The position numbers were made by a program, and so were the translations under genes. DNA of 64,000 bases from Roseiarcus sp963732155 (GTDB lineage Bacteria > Pseudomonadota > Alphaproteobacteria > Rhizobiales > Beijerinckiaceae): NCBI GenBank assembly GCA_963732155.1, contig CAVSYB010000013.1, positions 1 to 64,000 of the forward strand, in the 5' to 3' direction. This document shows positions 55,750 through 64,000 of the stretch, one piece after another. Numbering within the stretch: position 1 is the first letter of the stretch; each line of letters begins with the position of its first letter. The notes under the pieces were generated by a model that was not told where the DNA came from, made no database searches, and saw only the letters and a list, made by a program, of their open reading frames with translations.

Positions 55750-56465
55750 GGATTGGCGCCTTTCGTGCGGGCCTTCGGTTCACCGTCCGGCGCGACGGGC
55801 GGAATCATCGTCTTGACGTGTCCTTCGATGACCAGCTCCTTACCGTTGTCGATCGCCGACATGGCGTCCCCGGACAAGGTCGTTCCGGTGCTGGTGAGAA
55901 CGGTTACGGGTTCGTTCGAGACATAGAGGCCGCTCTTGAAGTCGATGCTGGCGCTCTTCAGCCAGGCTTTATATTGCGGGCTCCTGACCTGGACGTCGTT
56001 CGATACGTCCATGTGCTCCTGAGCGCTGTCATAGAGACCGGATTTCGCCGTCATGTGCGCCAAACCGTTCTCCGCCAAAGTGATGTCGGCGGCAATTCCA
56101 TGCAGTTCGACCAATGTCGGATGGAGAGCGTCCTGCACGGCCTCCTGGGCGGTGACGAGATAGGGGCGTCCGTCTTTTCGGAAGCCGGCCAGCTTGGGAT
56201 GGGCCATCGTCACTTTGGTCCCATCCACCCCGATGCCGCTGACCGACACGCTGCCGGCGAGCCTGCCGAACGGATCGAACAGCGCGACGCCCAAAAGCAC
56301 GGCGACCGCGCCGACGGCGCCGCCGAGAAGCGCGAAGCGAAGCAGGCGAACGCGCGTCGAATGGCGCGCCGCCGCCGCGAAGGCGTTGGCGCGCCGCATC
56401 GCGTCACCCGACCCGGCCGACTGGATGTTGGCGACCGGCTCAATTCTGGCGGCGATATCGGCCAT
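55746..56465 (-). CDS. lptC: LPS export system protein LptC
   Basis: Bitopic inner-membrane protein that hands LPS from LptBFG to LptA. 239 residues: one N-terminal transmembrane helix (LLRFALLGGAVGAVAVLLGVAL, about 41-62) and a periplasmic LptC domain (MAHPKLAGFRKDGRPYLVTA, KSGLYDSAQEHMDVSNDVQV). It overlaps lptA by 4 nt, giving the conserved lptC-lptA-lptB order. Confidence 0.92.
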   Translation of the reverse strand: MADIAARIEPVANIQSAGSGDAMRRANAFAAAARHSTRVRLLRFALLGGAVGAVAVLLGVALFDPFGRLAGSVSVSGIGVDGTKVTMAHPKLAGFRKDGRPYLVTAQEAVQDALHPTLVELHGIAADITLAENGLAHMTAKSGLYDSAQEHMDVSNDVQVRSPQYKAWLKSASIDFKSGLYVSNEPVTVLTSTGTTLSGDAMSAIDNGKELVIEGHVKTMIPPVAPDGEPKARTKGANP

Positions 56466-56650
56466 ACAACTCCATTACCATCCCGGCGCGGCCGGACTCC
56501 CCCTGATCACATAATATGAAACGATTGAAAGGCAATGAATGGCGAAGTTAAGGCGGCCTCCATCCGTTGGCGCGGCGTCGCCCCGACGGCGCCGAAGCGA
56601 CGGGTCCCTCGCTCAACCTGGCGGCGAAGGGTAGGCTCCGGGTACGCCGC

Positions 56651-57319
56651 TCAAGGCGAACCATGTGAAAAAATGTCCATCTCGGCGAACCCGGCCAGAT
56701 CCAGCCGGACCCGCTCGGGAAGATAGGCGAAAGCGGCGCGCGCCAGAGCGTCGCGGCTCTCGCGCGCCAGCATCGCGTCGAGCCGGTTGCGCAACGCATG
56801 CAGATGCAGGACGTCCGACGCGGCGTAGGCCAGTTGCGCCTCGCTCAAGGTGGACGCGCCCCAATCGGAAGATTGCTGCTGCTTTGAAAGATCGACGCCG
56901 ATCAGCTCGCGCACGAGGTCCTTGAGGCCGTGACGGTCGGTGTAGGTGCGGGCGAGTTTTGAGGCGATCTTGGTGCAATAGACCGGCGCCGGCATGACTG
57001 CGAAGGCGTGGCAGAGGCAGGCCATGTCGAAGCGCCCGAAATGAAACAGCTTGAGGACCGCCGGGTCGGCCAGCAGTCTTTCCAGATTGGGCGCCCGGGT
57101 CTGGCCGGGCGCAATCTGAATGATCTCGGCGGAGCCGTCGCCGCTCGAAAGCTGGACCAGGCACAGGCGATCGCGCCGCACGTCGAGCCCCATCGTTTCG
57201 GTGTCGATCGCGACCGCCGCGCCAAAATCGACATGCGCCGGCAAGTCGCCGCCGTGCAGCCGCACGCTCACTGCCCGCCCCGCCCGGGCGACGGCGCCGC
57301 GAGTCGGTGACATCTCCAT
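56651..57319 (-). CDS. Ribonuclease D-like 3'-5' exonuclease
   Basis: DEDDy-family exonuclease of up to 222 residues, the short RNase D form (no HRDC domains) common in Hyphomicrobiales upstream of lptC. The acidic residues are in VAIDTETMGLDVRRDRLCLV, FHFGRFDMA and the final LAYAASDVLHL; another signature is DLSKQQQSSDWG. ATG 57319 has no clear ribosome site; GTG 57271 would give 206 residues beginning SVRLHGGDLP, the family's usual N-terminus, and is a strong alternative. Probably acts in RNA 3'-end processing. Confidence 0.88.
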   Translation of the reverse strand: MEMSPTRGAVARAGRAVSVRLHGGDLPAHVDFGAAVAIDTETMGLDVRRDRLCLVQLSSGDGSAEIIQIAPGQTRAPNLERLLADPAVLKLFHFGRFDMACLCHAFAVMPAPVYCTKIASKLARTYTDRHGLKDLVRELIGVDLSKQQQSSDWGASTLSEAQLAYAASDVLHLHALRNRLDAMLARESRDALARAAFAYLPERVRLDLAGFAEMDIFSHGSP

Positions 57320-57445
57320 AATTCGTTGATTAATTTCATTTATTCTATCCCGCCGACGACGCCATGATTAGCAGCGGGGTCATATCCCGTCAAGCAAGGC
57401 GACCGCGGCTGGCCTCGCCGCGGGCGTCAATGATCGGGTCGGCCG

Positions 57446-58231
57446 CTAGATGCCGGCATACCATTCGTAGCCGCGATCTTCCCAGAATCCGCCTCGGCCG
57501 CGCCCCAGTCTATCGAACGAGTCGATCGCCTCGATGCGCATCACGTATTTCGCCATCTTGTAGCCGAGCTGGCGCTCGACGCGCAGACGCAGCGGCGCGC
57601 CGTGGGCGACCGGCAACGGTTCATCGTTCAGTTCATAGGCCAGTATGGTCTGGGGATGAAAGGCGTCGACGAGATCGATCGTCTCGTAATATTGGCCGGT
57701 CCCGTCGAGCGTCTGCTCCAGGGTATCCGCGCAGTGGAAGGCGATGTAGCGCGCCGACGGCCGCAAAGCCGCGAGCGAGAGGATTTGCCCGAGCGGCGCG
57801 CCCTTCCATTTGCCGATGCAGCTCCAGCCTTCGACGCAGTCATGGCGGGTGATTTGCGCGCGCGCCGGCATTTTTCTGAGATCGGCGAGTGAAATCTGCA
57901 TCGGCCTGTCGACGAGGCCGCCGACGACCAGCTTCCAGTTGACGAAGTTCTCGTCGCGCGCCTGGACGTAGTCGGGGTCGTCGGGATCCACCGAACCATT
58001 CGGCTTGAACCCCGGCGAAATATCGGCGGGGCCGTACTCGGGCGCGAGCGCGTCGCGCGGCGCGAGCAAGGCTCTTTGCACGCCGCGGGTCAGCGTCTCG
58101 GCGGCCTCGAGAACAGACCGGCTCTCGCGCGCATTCGACAACCGGTCGCATCCCGCCAGGCCCAGGACCGCGCCGCCCAGAGCGATGCGCGCCAGCATTT
58201 GTCGACGGCTCAGAGCGGTTTCACGCCTCAT
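57446..58231 (-). CDS. Molybdopterin-dependent oxidoreductase, sulfite oxidase family (MsrP/YedY-like)
   Basis: A 261-residue periplasmic molybdoenzyme. The N-terminal signal shows a twin-arginine motif (ALSRRQMLARI) and a lipobox (LGLAGC), so it may be a Tat-exported lipoprotein. The molybdenum-ligand cysteine is in TRHDCVEGWSCIGKWKG, and the substrate-site segment HGAPLRLRVERQLGYKMAKYV is typical of the SUOX fold. The next gene encodes a cytochrome b whose frame overlaps it by 11 nt, probably its membrane electron donor. The substrate is unknown; oxidised methionine is only one possibility. Confidence 0.9.
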   Translation of the reverse strand: MRRETALSRRQMLARIALGGAVLGLAGCDRLSNARESRSVLEAAETLTRGVQRALLAPRDALAPEYGPADISPGFKPNGSVDPDDPDYVQARDENFVNWKLVVGGLVDRPMQISLADLRKMPARAQITRHDCVEGWSCIGKWKGAPLGQILSLAALRPSARYIAFHCADTLEQTLDGTGQYYETIDLVDAFHPQTILAYELNDEPLPVAHGAPLRLRVERQLGYKMAKYVMRIEAIDSFDRLGRGRGGFWEDRGYEWYAGI

Positions 58232-59126
58232 GGCGGTCCTCCTCGATGGCGTAGCGGCCGGTGATCATCGAATTCATATTGTTCAGGAAGCCGGAGACCA
58301 GCACCATCGCGATGTGAACCACAAAGAACCCGACGAGATAGAACGCCAGGATGAAATGGACCGTGCGCGCCGACTGGCGTCCGCCGAACAGGCCGGGCAG
58401 CCAGGGGAAAGCCGCGTCGAGACCCGGCGACATCGTCAGACCGGCCAGCACGAGGACAGGCAGCGCGATAATGACGGAAAGGTAGGCGAGCTTTTGCAGC
58501 ACATTGTAGCGCAGAGCGGCCTCGCCCCTCGGGAAATGCAACCGGACGTGGTCGCGGATCGCCTCCGGGATGGAGCGCAATTCCCGGCCTGACGGTAGGA
58601 AATCCCTGAGGTGGCCGCGCCCGAACAGGTTGGCGAAATAGACCGCGCCGTTCAGCGCGAGCAGCCAGGCGAAGAAGAAATGCCAGCGTCGGCCGGTCGC
58701 CAGGTCCTGATACGAAGGAATCGTGATCCAGCCGGGGAAGCCGCGCTCCGTGAGCTGGCCGTTCTCATCGCGCGAGGCGCCGAGAAATCCGGTCGTCGTA
58801 AAGGATTTTCCGAGGATCGTCGTGACCCCCCTCGCGATCGACCCGTCGCTGTCCTCCCGCGCGGTCAACGCCAGCAGCGGCTTGTCAAACTCGCTGCGAT
58901 TGCCCCAGTAGAGCGCGGGATGGGCGTTGAATATCTGCAACCCGCTCATCAGCAGGATCGCCAGGCAGGCCGCGTTGACCCAGTGGGCGACGCGGACCAG
59001 CAGCGTGTGTCGATAGATCACTCGGCCGCCCGCGCGCGGCCCGGCGCGGTGGCTGAGGGAAGCTTCGTTCGCCAAAGTCAATTGCCTCACTCCGATCAAA
59101 CGCCCGGCGCGAGAGTAACGACCCAT
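58221..59126 (-). CDS. Cytochrome b561/b6-type membrane subunit
   Basis: A 301-residue integral membrane haem protein with four or five helices. Haem-ligand histidines are expected in RHTLLVRVAHWVNAAC, RRWHFFFAWLLAL, and RTVHFILAFYLVGFFVVHIAM. It is the upstream partner of the molybdoenzyme (11-nt overlap) and probably passes quinol electrons to it. The start is uncertain: ATG 59126 is used here, but TTG or GTG codons about 45-60 nt further in follow a better ribosome site. The frame is open to 59441 over the serC start, which is ignored. Confidence 0.84.
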   Translation of the reverse strand: MGRYSRAGRLIGVRQLTLANEASLSHRAGPRAGGRVIYRHTLLVRVAHWVNAACLAILLMSGLQIFNAHPALYWGNRSEFDKPLLALTAREDSDGSIARGVTTILGKSFTTTGFLGASRDENGQLTERGFPGWITIPSYQDLATGRRWHFFFAWLLALNGAVYFANLFGRGHLRDFLPSGRELRSIPEAIRDHVRLHFPRGEAALRYNVLQKLAYLSVIIALPVLVLAGLTMSPGLDAAFPWLPGLFGGRQSARTVHFILAFYLVGFFVVHIAMVLVSGFLNNMNSMITGRYAIEEDRHEA

Positions 59127-59243
59127 CGCCGGGGAAGTTTCGAACTGAACAGCACGGGCGGCGTCCGAACAAGCTGATTCATCACCCGTGAGGATTTCCG
59201 CTTGACCAATCCGGCGCGACCGCGTATCGCCCGCAGCGGGACA

Positions 59244-59280
59244 CCTCTCCCCAACGAGAGGCGCCCATCTGAAAGGATGG
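59244..59280 (+). promoter_or_regulatory. Two-hairpin leader before serC (serC-type RNA motif)
   Basis: Two perfect hairpins sit directly before serC: CCTCTC/GAGAGG (59244-59249 with 59256-59261) and CCATC/GATGG (59265-59269 with 59276-59280). The second encloses the loop TGAAAG, so the Shine-Dalgarno AAAGGA is partly paired and ends 3 nt before the ATG. This fits the conserved serC leader motif described in alphaproteobacteria, as I remember it. Ligand or regulator unknown. Confidence 0.7.
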
Positions 59281-59283
59281 CTC

Positions 59284-60456
59284 ATGACGACGAACGCCCC
59301 GGCGGCGCGGCCGATGAATCCGCGCTTTTCTTCCGGCCCCTGCGCCAAACGGCCCGGCTGGACCCCCCAGGCTCTCAACGACGCCGCCCTCGGGCGCTCC
59401 CACCGCGCCAAGATCGGCAAGGCGAAGCTCAAGCTCGCCATCGACCTGACGCGCGAGGTTCTGCGCGTCCCTGCCGGCTATCGCATCGCGATCACCCCCG
59501 GCTCGGACACCGGCGCCGTGGAGATGGCGCTGTGGTCGATGTTGGGCGCGCGCGGCGTCGACGTGCTGGCGTGGGAAAGCTTCGGCGAGGGCTGGGTCGC
59601 CGACGTCGCCAAGGAATTGAAGCTCGCCGACCTTCGCGCGCTGAAGGCGCCCTATGGCGAGCTGCCCGATCTCGCCGCTGTCTCGTTCGACCGCGACGTC
59701 GTCTTCACGTGGAATGGCACGACCTCGGGGGTGCGCGTGCCGAACGCCGACTGGATCGCCGCCGACCGCAAGGGGCTGACCATCTGCGATGCGACCTCGG
59801 CCGCCTTCGCCCAGGCGCTGGACTGGGCCAAGCTCGACGTCGTGACCTTCTCCTGGCAGAAGGCGCTGGGCGGCGAGGCGGCGCATGGGATGATCGTGCT
59901 TGGTCCGCGCGCGGTCGAACGGCTCGAGACCTACAAGCCGGCCTGGCCGCTGCCCAAGGTCTTCCGCATGACCAAGGGCGGCAAGATTACCGAAGGTCTG
60001 TTCGAAGGCGAAACGATCAACACGCCCTCGATGCTCTGCGTCGAGGATTACATCGACGCGCTGCAATGGGCCAAGGGTCTGGGCGGACTGGACGCGCTCG
60101 TCGCGCGCGCCGACGCCAACCTCAGGGCGGTGGCCGACTGGGTCGCGCAGACGCCGTGGGTCGATTTCCTCGCTCGGGCTCCCGCGACCCGGTCGAACAC
60201 CAGCGTGTGCCTGAAGGTGGTCGATCCGGACGTCGCCTCGCTGCCGGCGGAGGCCCAGGCGGCGTTTTCCAAGGGGCTGGCCGGCCTGCTTGAAAAGGAG
60301 AAGGTCGCCTTCGACATCGGCGCCTATCGCGACGCCCCCCCGGGCCTGCGCATCTGGTGCGGCGCGACGGTCGAGACCGCCGACGTCGTCGCGCTGACGC
60401 ATTGGCTCGACTTCGCCTACGCCCAGGAGAAGGCCAAGCTCGTCAAGGCGGCCTGA
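59284..60456 (+). CDS. serC: Phosphoserine aminotransferase
   Basis: PLP enzyme that converts 3-phosphohydroxypyruvate to phosphoserine. 390 residues of the alphaproteobacterial branch: RFSSGPCAKRPGW near the N-terminus, ITPGSDTGAVEMALWSMLG, the PLP lysine in TFSWQKALGGEAAHG (about residue 198) and INTPSMLCVEDYIDAL. ATG 59284 follows the hairpin leader. serA is 152 bp downstream on the same strand, so serine synthesis from 3-phosphoglycerate is mostly encoded here. Confidence 0.96.
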   Translation: MTTNAPAARPMNPRFSSGPCAKRPGWTPQALNDAALGRSHRAKIGKAKLKLAIDLTREVLRVPAGYRIAITPGSDTGAVEMALWSMLGARGVDVLAWESFGEGWVADVAKELKLADLRALKAPYGELPDLAAVSFDRDVVFTWNGTTSGVRVPNADWIAADRKGLTICDATSAAFAQALDWAKLDVVTFSWQKALGGEAAHGMIVLGPRAVERLETYKPAWPLPKVFRMTKGGKITEGLFEGETINTPSMLCVEDYIDALQWAKGLGGLDALVARADANLRAVADWVAQTPWVDFLARAPATRSNTSVCLKVVDPDVASLPAEAQAAFSKGLAGLLEKEKVAFDIGAYRDAPPGLRIWCGATVETADVVALTHWLDFAYAQEKAKLVKAA

Positions 60457-60608
60457 CCCTCTTGTCCGGCTGATCGAGGCATGCGGCGGCCCGAGTCGGA
60501 CCCGTCAGCGCCGCCGCCGATCTTCGCGACAATTCGCATTCGTCCCGGTTCCACATTCCGTCCCTCTTGCCGCCGCGGCGGCAAGAGGCGGCAACAAAGG
60601 CTCCCGCC

Positions 60609-62189
60609 ATGCCCCCTCGCGTTCTCATCTCCGACAAGCTTTCCCCCGCCGCCGTCGCGATCTTCAAGGAGCGCGGCGTCGACGTCGACGTCAAGCCGGG
60701 GCTCGACAAGGAGGAACTGGCGAAGATCATCGGCGACTACGACGGCCTCGCCATCCGCTCGGCGACCAAAGTCACGGCCAAGCTGCTCGAACGGGCCAGC
60801 CGCCTCAAGGTGATCGGGCGCGCCGGCATCGGCGTCGACAACGTCGACATTCCGGCCGCCACGGGGCGCGGCGTCATCGTGATGAACACCCCGTTCGGCA
60901 ATTCGATCACCACCGCCGAGCATGCGATCGCGATGATGTTCGCGCTCGCCCGCCAGATTCCCTCCGCCGACGCGTCGACCCACGCGGGCAAATGGGAGAA
61001 GAACCGCTTCATGGGCTTCGAGGTCACCGGCAAGACTCTCGGGGTCATCGGTTGCGGCAATATCGGCTCGATCGTCGCCGATCGCGCGATCGGCCTCAAA
61101 ATGCGCGTCATCGCCTATGATCCCTTCCTGAGCATCGAGCGCGCCGAGCAGATCGGCGTCGAGAAGGTCGAACTCGACGATCTGCTCGCCCGGGCCGACG
61201 TCATCACCCTGCACACCCCGATGACCGCGCAGACCAGGAACATCATTTCGGCCGAGAACATCGCCAAGACCAGGAAGGGCGTTCGCATCATCAATTGCGC
61301 GCGCGGCGGCCTCGTCGACGAAGCGGCCTTGCGCGCGGCGCTCGACAGCGGCCATGTCGCGGGCGCCGCCTTCGACGTCTTCACCGAAGAGCCGGCCACC
61401 GCCAATCCGCTGTTCGGGCATCCCAACGTCGTGGCGACGCCGCATCTGGGCGCCGCGACCAACGAGGCGCAGGAGAACGTCGCGCTGCAGGTCGCCGAAC
61501 AGATGTCGGATTATCTGATGCGCGGCGCCATAACCAACGCCGTCAACTTCCCCTCGATCACCGCCGAGGAGGCGCCGCGGCTCAAGCCGTTCATCGCGCT
61601 GGCCGAGAATCTCGGCTCGTTCGCCGGCCAATTGACCGACGCGCCGATTCTGAAGGTCGCCATCGCCTACGAAGGCGCGGTCGCCAACCTCAAGATCAAG
61701 GCGCTGACCTCGGCGGCGATCGCCGGTCTGCTGCGACCGTCGCTGCCCGACATCAATGTCGTGTCGGCGCCGTCCGTCGCGGCGCATCGCGGCGTGGTCG
61801 TCGAGGAGATCGCGCGCGCCGCCCAGGGCGACTATGAGAGCTTCATCACGCTTTCCGTGACGACGGGCCTGCAGGAGCGTTCGGTCGGCGGCACGGTGTT
61901 CCATGACGGCAAGCCGCGCATCCTTTCGATCAAGGGGATCAAGGTCGACGCCGAATTCACCCCCTCGATGATCTATGTGACCAACGACGACAAGCCGGGC
62001 TTCATCGGCCGCTTCGCGAGCCTGCTCGGCGAAGCCGGCGTCAACATTGCGACATTCGCGCTGGGGCGCGACCAGGAGGGCGGCTCGGCGATCGCGCTGG
62101 TCGCCATCGACGGCCCGGCGCCCGAGGGCGTATTGGCGAAAGTCGGACGGATACCGGGCGTCAAGCAGGCGAAGGCCTTGAAGTTCTGA
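60609..62189 (+). CDS. serA: D-3-phosphoglycerate dehydrogenase
   Basis: First enzyme of serine synthesis, NAD+-dependent. The 526 residues match the long form with an extra intervening domain. They include the NAD loop LGVIGCGNIGSIVADRA (about 143-159), catalytic Arg in INCARGGLVDEAAL, Glu in FDVFTEEPA and His in VATPHLGAATNEA. The intervening domain spans about 315-450, and the C-terminal ACT domain includes NDDKPGFIGRFASLLGEAGVNIATF. ATG 60609 with AAAGG upstream. Confidence 0.97.
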   Translation: MPPRVLISDKLSPAAVAIFKERGVDVDVKPGLDKEELAKIIGDYDGLAIRSATKVTAKLLERASRLKVIGRAGIGVDNVDIPAATGRGVIVMNTPFGNSITTAEHAIAMMFALARQIPSADASTHAGKWEKNRFMGFEVTGKTLGVIGCGNIGSIVADRAIGLKMRVIAYDPFLSIERAEQIGVEKVELDDLLARADVITLHTPMTAQTRNIISAENIAKTRKGVRIINCARGGLVDEAALRAALDSGHVAGAAFDVFTEEPATANPLFGHPNVVATPHLGAATNEAQENVALQVAEQMSDYLMRGAITNAVNFPSITAEEAPRLKPFIALAENLGSFAGQLTDAPILKVAIAYEGAVANLKIKALTSAAIAGLLRPSLPDINVVSAPSVAAHRGVVVEEIARAAQGDYESFITLSVTTGLQERSVGGTVFHDGKPRILSIKGIKVDAEFTPSMIYVTNDDKPGFIGRFASLLGEAGVNIATFALGRDQEGGSAIALVAIDGPAPEGVLAKVGRIPGVKQAKALKF

Positions 62190-62244
62190 ACGGACAAAAT
62201 TCGCGAGACGTTGCCAAAGACGCCGGCGCGCGCGATCGTAGCGC

Positions 62245-62547
62245 ATGCGTCGCAACAGAACCGCCGCAAGCCTCGGCCTGATCGCGATCGGCCTCGCCGT
62301 CTCGATCTCTTCGGCCGGCGCCGCCGAGGCGCCGGCTCCGATCGCCGAACCGCCGGCTGCGCCGTCGCCGCCTTCGCCGGAGGACGTTTCGCTGCAGGGG
62401 TTCGCTTCGCAGAACCCGCTCTGCCGCGAATGGGACGATGGTTGCTCGGTCTGTCTGCGCGACGAAAAGGACGCCGCGCATTGCTCGACCCCGGGCATCG
62501 CCTGCCAGCCCGAACCGATCCGCTGCCGGCGCGGGACGGCGAAGTAG
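62245..62547 (+). CDS. Small exported Cys-rich hypothetical protein
   Basis: A 100-residue protein with a signal peptide (AASLGLIAIGLAVSISSAGAAE), a Pro/Ala linker and a C-terminal 50-residue part with six cysteines (NPLCREWDDGCSVCLRD, HCSTPGIACQ, IRCRRG). Six cysteines could give three disulfides in the periplasm. It lies 55 bp after serA in the same direction. I do not recognise a characterised family, though similar small proteins occur in Hyphomicrobiales. Confidence 0.7.
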   Translation: MRRNRTAASLGLIAIGLAVSISSAGAAEAPAPIAEPPAAPSPPSPEDVSLQGFASQNPLCREWDDGCSVCLRDEKDAAHCSTPGIACQPEPIRCRRGTAK

Positions 62548-62553
62548 CCGAGG

Positions 62554-63108
62554 TCAACCGCGCCACAGCGTCAGCGTGACGTCGGCCGCCGCGTCGATGA
62601 CTTCCTCGGCGCCCGGGCGGAGGCCCGCGCCGATCAGCGCCGCTTCGGCGCTCAGTCCGCCTTCGCAAGCGGCGAACAGAGCCCTGCCGCCCGCGAGCCG
62701 CACGCGACGTGCGCGGGACAGGTGGAAGGCGCGATAGCCGATCGTCATGAACAGATCGAAAGCCCCCTGGCCGCCGGGGACGGCGACCCGCCCGCCGTTC
62801 GGCAGCAGCGTCGCAATCACTTCGCGCCACGGCGCCGTGGCGGGGTCCCACCACCAGGCTTCGCCGCGCCGCTCCAGTCCGCGAGCCTGTCGGGAGAGGA
62901 CCAGCCGCCGGCGGGCTCGGACATTGGCGTTGGCTTCGTGACCGCGACGTCCGAGCGCGACAAGGTCGGCGCGATCGAGCTCGCGCTGGAAATAGGCCCA
63001 GTCGGCCTCGTTGCGCAGGGACGGCGGCGTCGCGCCGTCGGCGCCGGCGATGCGGTCGTCGGCCGAGACGATGGCGTAGCCATGGATTTGAATTTCGGGC
63101 GAAGTCAT
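62554..63108 (-). CDS. Dihydrofolate reductase-fold oxidoreductase (RibD-C/DHFR-like)
   Basis: A 184-residue protein with the DHFR fold shared by FolA and the RibD C-terminal domain. The N-terminal strand is IQIHGYAIVSADDRIAG, a helix DWAYFQRELDRADLVALGRRGHEA follows, and the NADPH-site loop is VAVPGGQGAFDLFM. It is shorter in the substrate loop than FolA, so an essential DHFR role is doubtful; a reductase of a pteridine or flavin-precursor is more likely. ATG 63108. It converges on the preceding small gene with 6 bp between stops. Confidence 0.8.
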   Translation of the reverse strand: MTSPEIQIHGYAIVSADDRIAGADGATPPSLRNEADWAYFQRELDRADLVALGRRGHEANANVRARRRLVLSRQARGLERRGEAWWWDPATAPWREVIATLLPNGGRVAVPGGQGAFDLFMTIGYRAFHLSRARRVRLAGGRALFAACEGGLSAEAALIGAGLRPGAEEVIDAAADVTLTLWRG

Positions 63109-63191
63109 CGAACTCGCAGGATTAGCGCCTCATCGCGAAGAAATGCTATATCAGCGGCGAAGGAGAGCCGCATGAAACGGCATTCGACGCG

Positions 63192-63419
63192 ATGAGCGAT
63201 CCTGACGCCTCGCCGCCGCCCGCGGCGCAGAGCGCGGCCGAGCCGACGCATATCGACCCGCGCCTGCTCGAAATCCTGGTTTGCCCGCTGACGCGCGCGA
63301 CGCTCGAATATGATTCCCGGCGTCAGGAGCTGATCTCGCGGGCGGCCAAGCTCGCCTATCCCATTCGCGACGGCATCCCGATCATGCTGCCGGAAGAGGC
63401 GCGCGCGCTCGAAGACTGA
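63192..63419 (+). CDS. Trm112 family protein
   Basis: A 75-residue protein with a 20-residue disordered N-terminus followed by the Trm112/YcaR fold: DPRLLEILVCPLTRATLEYD, QELISRAAKLAYPIRDGIPIML. Only one of the zinc-binding cysteines of eukaryotic Trm112 (ILVCP) remains, as is usual in this bacterial group. The eukaryotic protein activates tRNA methyltransferases; the bacterial role is not fixed. ATG 63192. Confidence 0.92.
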   Translation: MSDPDASPPPAAQSAAEPTHIDPRLLEILVCPLTRATLEYDSRRQELISRAAKLAYPIRDGIPIMLPEEARALED

Positions 63420-63423
63420 CGCG

Positions 63424-64000
63424 TCAGGACCTCGTGCGTCCGCGCAACGGGTTGATCGCTCGCTTGACCGCCTCCCTGAGGCGGCGCCTTGCCGCCTCGG
63501 CCGCCGCCCAGAGCGCCAATCGACGCGCCGCTCCGGGGCGCGTCGCGATCACGCAATCGACGAGCGCGAGCCGCGCGGTCCATAGCCTGTCGATCATCGA
63601 ATGGCCCTCGATCGCGCAAGAATCCGTCGCCGAGATCGACGCGTCGCGCTGCTGGGCGCGCGACAGTTCGAGCGTCAACTGAAGCCCGGGCGAATATTCC
63701 GCGTAGGCTTCGTCGTAGGCCGTCTTCCAATAGAAGGCGCGATCGCCCGAGCGCAGCATGAGTCCGGCCGCCACCGTCTCGCCGTCAAGCTCCAGAAGAT
63801 GGATGGCGAGCTGGCCGTCCCGCGCCAGGCCGGCGAGCATCGATCGAGCGAAGGCGGCGCGGCCGGCGTCGGCGCCGAGCGCGGTGCGCCGGGCGCCCTT
63901 CCAGCCCTTCTGCTCGAGGGCGAGAAATGTTTCGATCGCCGCGTCGTCGGCGGCGACGCGAAATCCGACGCCGCCGCGCTCCTTCAGGCGCCGCATCTGG
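63424..64000 (-). CDS. GNAT/FemAB-type acetyltransferase (BcsL/CelD-like), N-terminus outside the window
   Basis: The C-terminal 190 or so residues of an acyltransferase with the CelD/FemAB-like GNAT domain: FLALEQKGWKGARRTALGA, LAIHLLELDGETVAAGLML, RAFYWKTAYDEAYAEYSPG, followed by a basic tail. The frame runs off the right edge; the ATG at 63996 is probably internal because the domain is incomplete before it. Relatives act in polysaccharide modification or cellulose synthesis, but the context here gives no support. It converges on the Trm112 gene with 4 bp between stops. Confidence 0.8.
   Translation of the reverse strand, partial: QMRRLKERGGVGFRVAADDAAIETFLALEQKGWKGARRTALGADAGRAAFARSMLAGLARDGQLAIHLLELDGETVAAGLMLRSGDRAFYWKTAYDEAYAEYSPGLQLTLELSRAQQRDASISATDSCAIEGHSMIDRLWTARLALVDCVIATRPGAARRLALWAAAEAARRRLREAVKRAINPLRGRTRS

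Noticed and set aside
60417..62498. A 693-codon frame antisense to serA
   Set aside because: serA carries all catalytic motifs; the antisense product looks like composition noise.

Overview
This is a GC-rich chromosomal window from an alphaproteobacterium. The best fit is the order Hyphomicrobiales (Rhizobiales), possibly near Beijerinckiaceae/Methylocystaceae, although family level is only a guess. The support is the gene content: ChvG-ChvI next to a short HprK, a mannose-type EIIA and HPr; a split gcvPA/gcvPB operon under a glycine riboswitch; the ctaC-ctaD-ctaB-(small gene)-ctaG-ctaE oxidase order; DUF5330, DUF1491 and IalB-type proteins; and the rnd-like/lptC/lptA/lptB cluster.

Layout. 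1-6.4 kb: end of a tRNA-Lys, ilvC, a LemA/TPM membrane cluster, a frameshifted luciferase-like flavin monooxygenase and a polytopic membrane protein. 6.5-11.5 kb is an accessory segment: a TacA/TacT module on the plus strand, a convergent HigB/HigA-like module, an intact single-gene IS66-type insertion sequence with a perfect 8-bp target duplication, and two orphan genes. 11.5-25 kb: a 5-oxoprolinase/hydantoinase gene carrying two frameshifts, an aldo/keto reductase, an FAD monooxygenase, a HAD phosphatase, an exported effector-binding-domain protein, the glycine cleavage operon with a tandem glycine riboswitch, a lipoprotein and an IalB protein. 25.4-31 kb: the aa3 cytochrome c oxidase operon. 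31-42.5 kb: a ferredoxin-reductase-like flavoprotein, small proteins, a lower-GC GYF-like membrane protein near tRNA-Glu, polA, a frameshifted membrane protein with WYL-like repeats, an exported serine protease, zapE and sufE. 42.8-49.6 kb: signalling genes (PAS kinase, peptidoglycan-binding protein, DUF1491, FIST sensor, PAS-GGDEF-EAL). 50-54 kb: ChvI/ChvG and the PTS regulatory proteins. 54-57.3 kb: LPS transport genes and an RNase D-like exonuclease. 57.4-59.1 kb: a sulfite-oxidase-family molybdoprotein with its cytochrome b. 59.2-62.2 kb: serC-serA behind a hairpin leader. The end holds a small secreted protein, a DHFR-fold reductase, a Trm112-like protein and part of a GNAT/FemAB-type gene.

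Two themes deserve attention. First, four genes are broken by six single-base events. Each can be repaired by removing one base, usually from a short run, which points to sequencing or assembly error rather than gene decay. Second, the accessory segment holds the most unusual biology: a HigA-type antitoxin with an extra C-terminal tail resembling the toxin-binding end of VapB/Phd antitoxins, and a toxin gene whose -10 box lies inside a perfect 20-bp palindrome touching the start codon, suggesting a leaderless, tightly autorepressed transcript. No CRISPR array, prophage or obvious defence island was seen.
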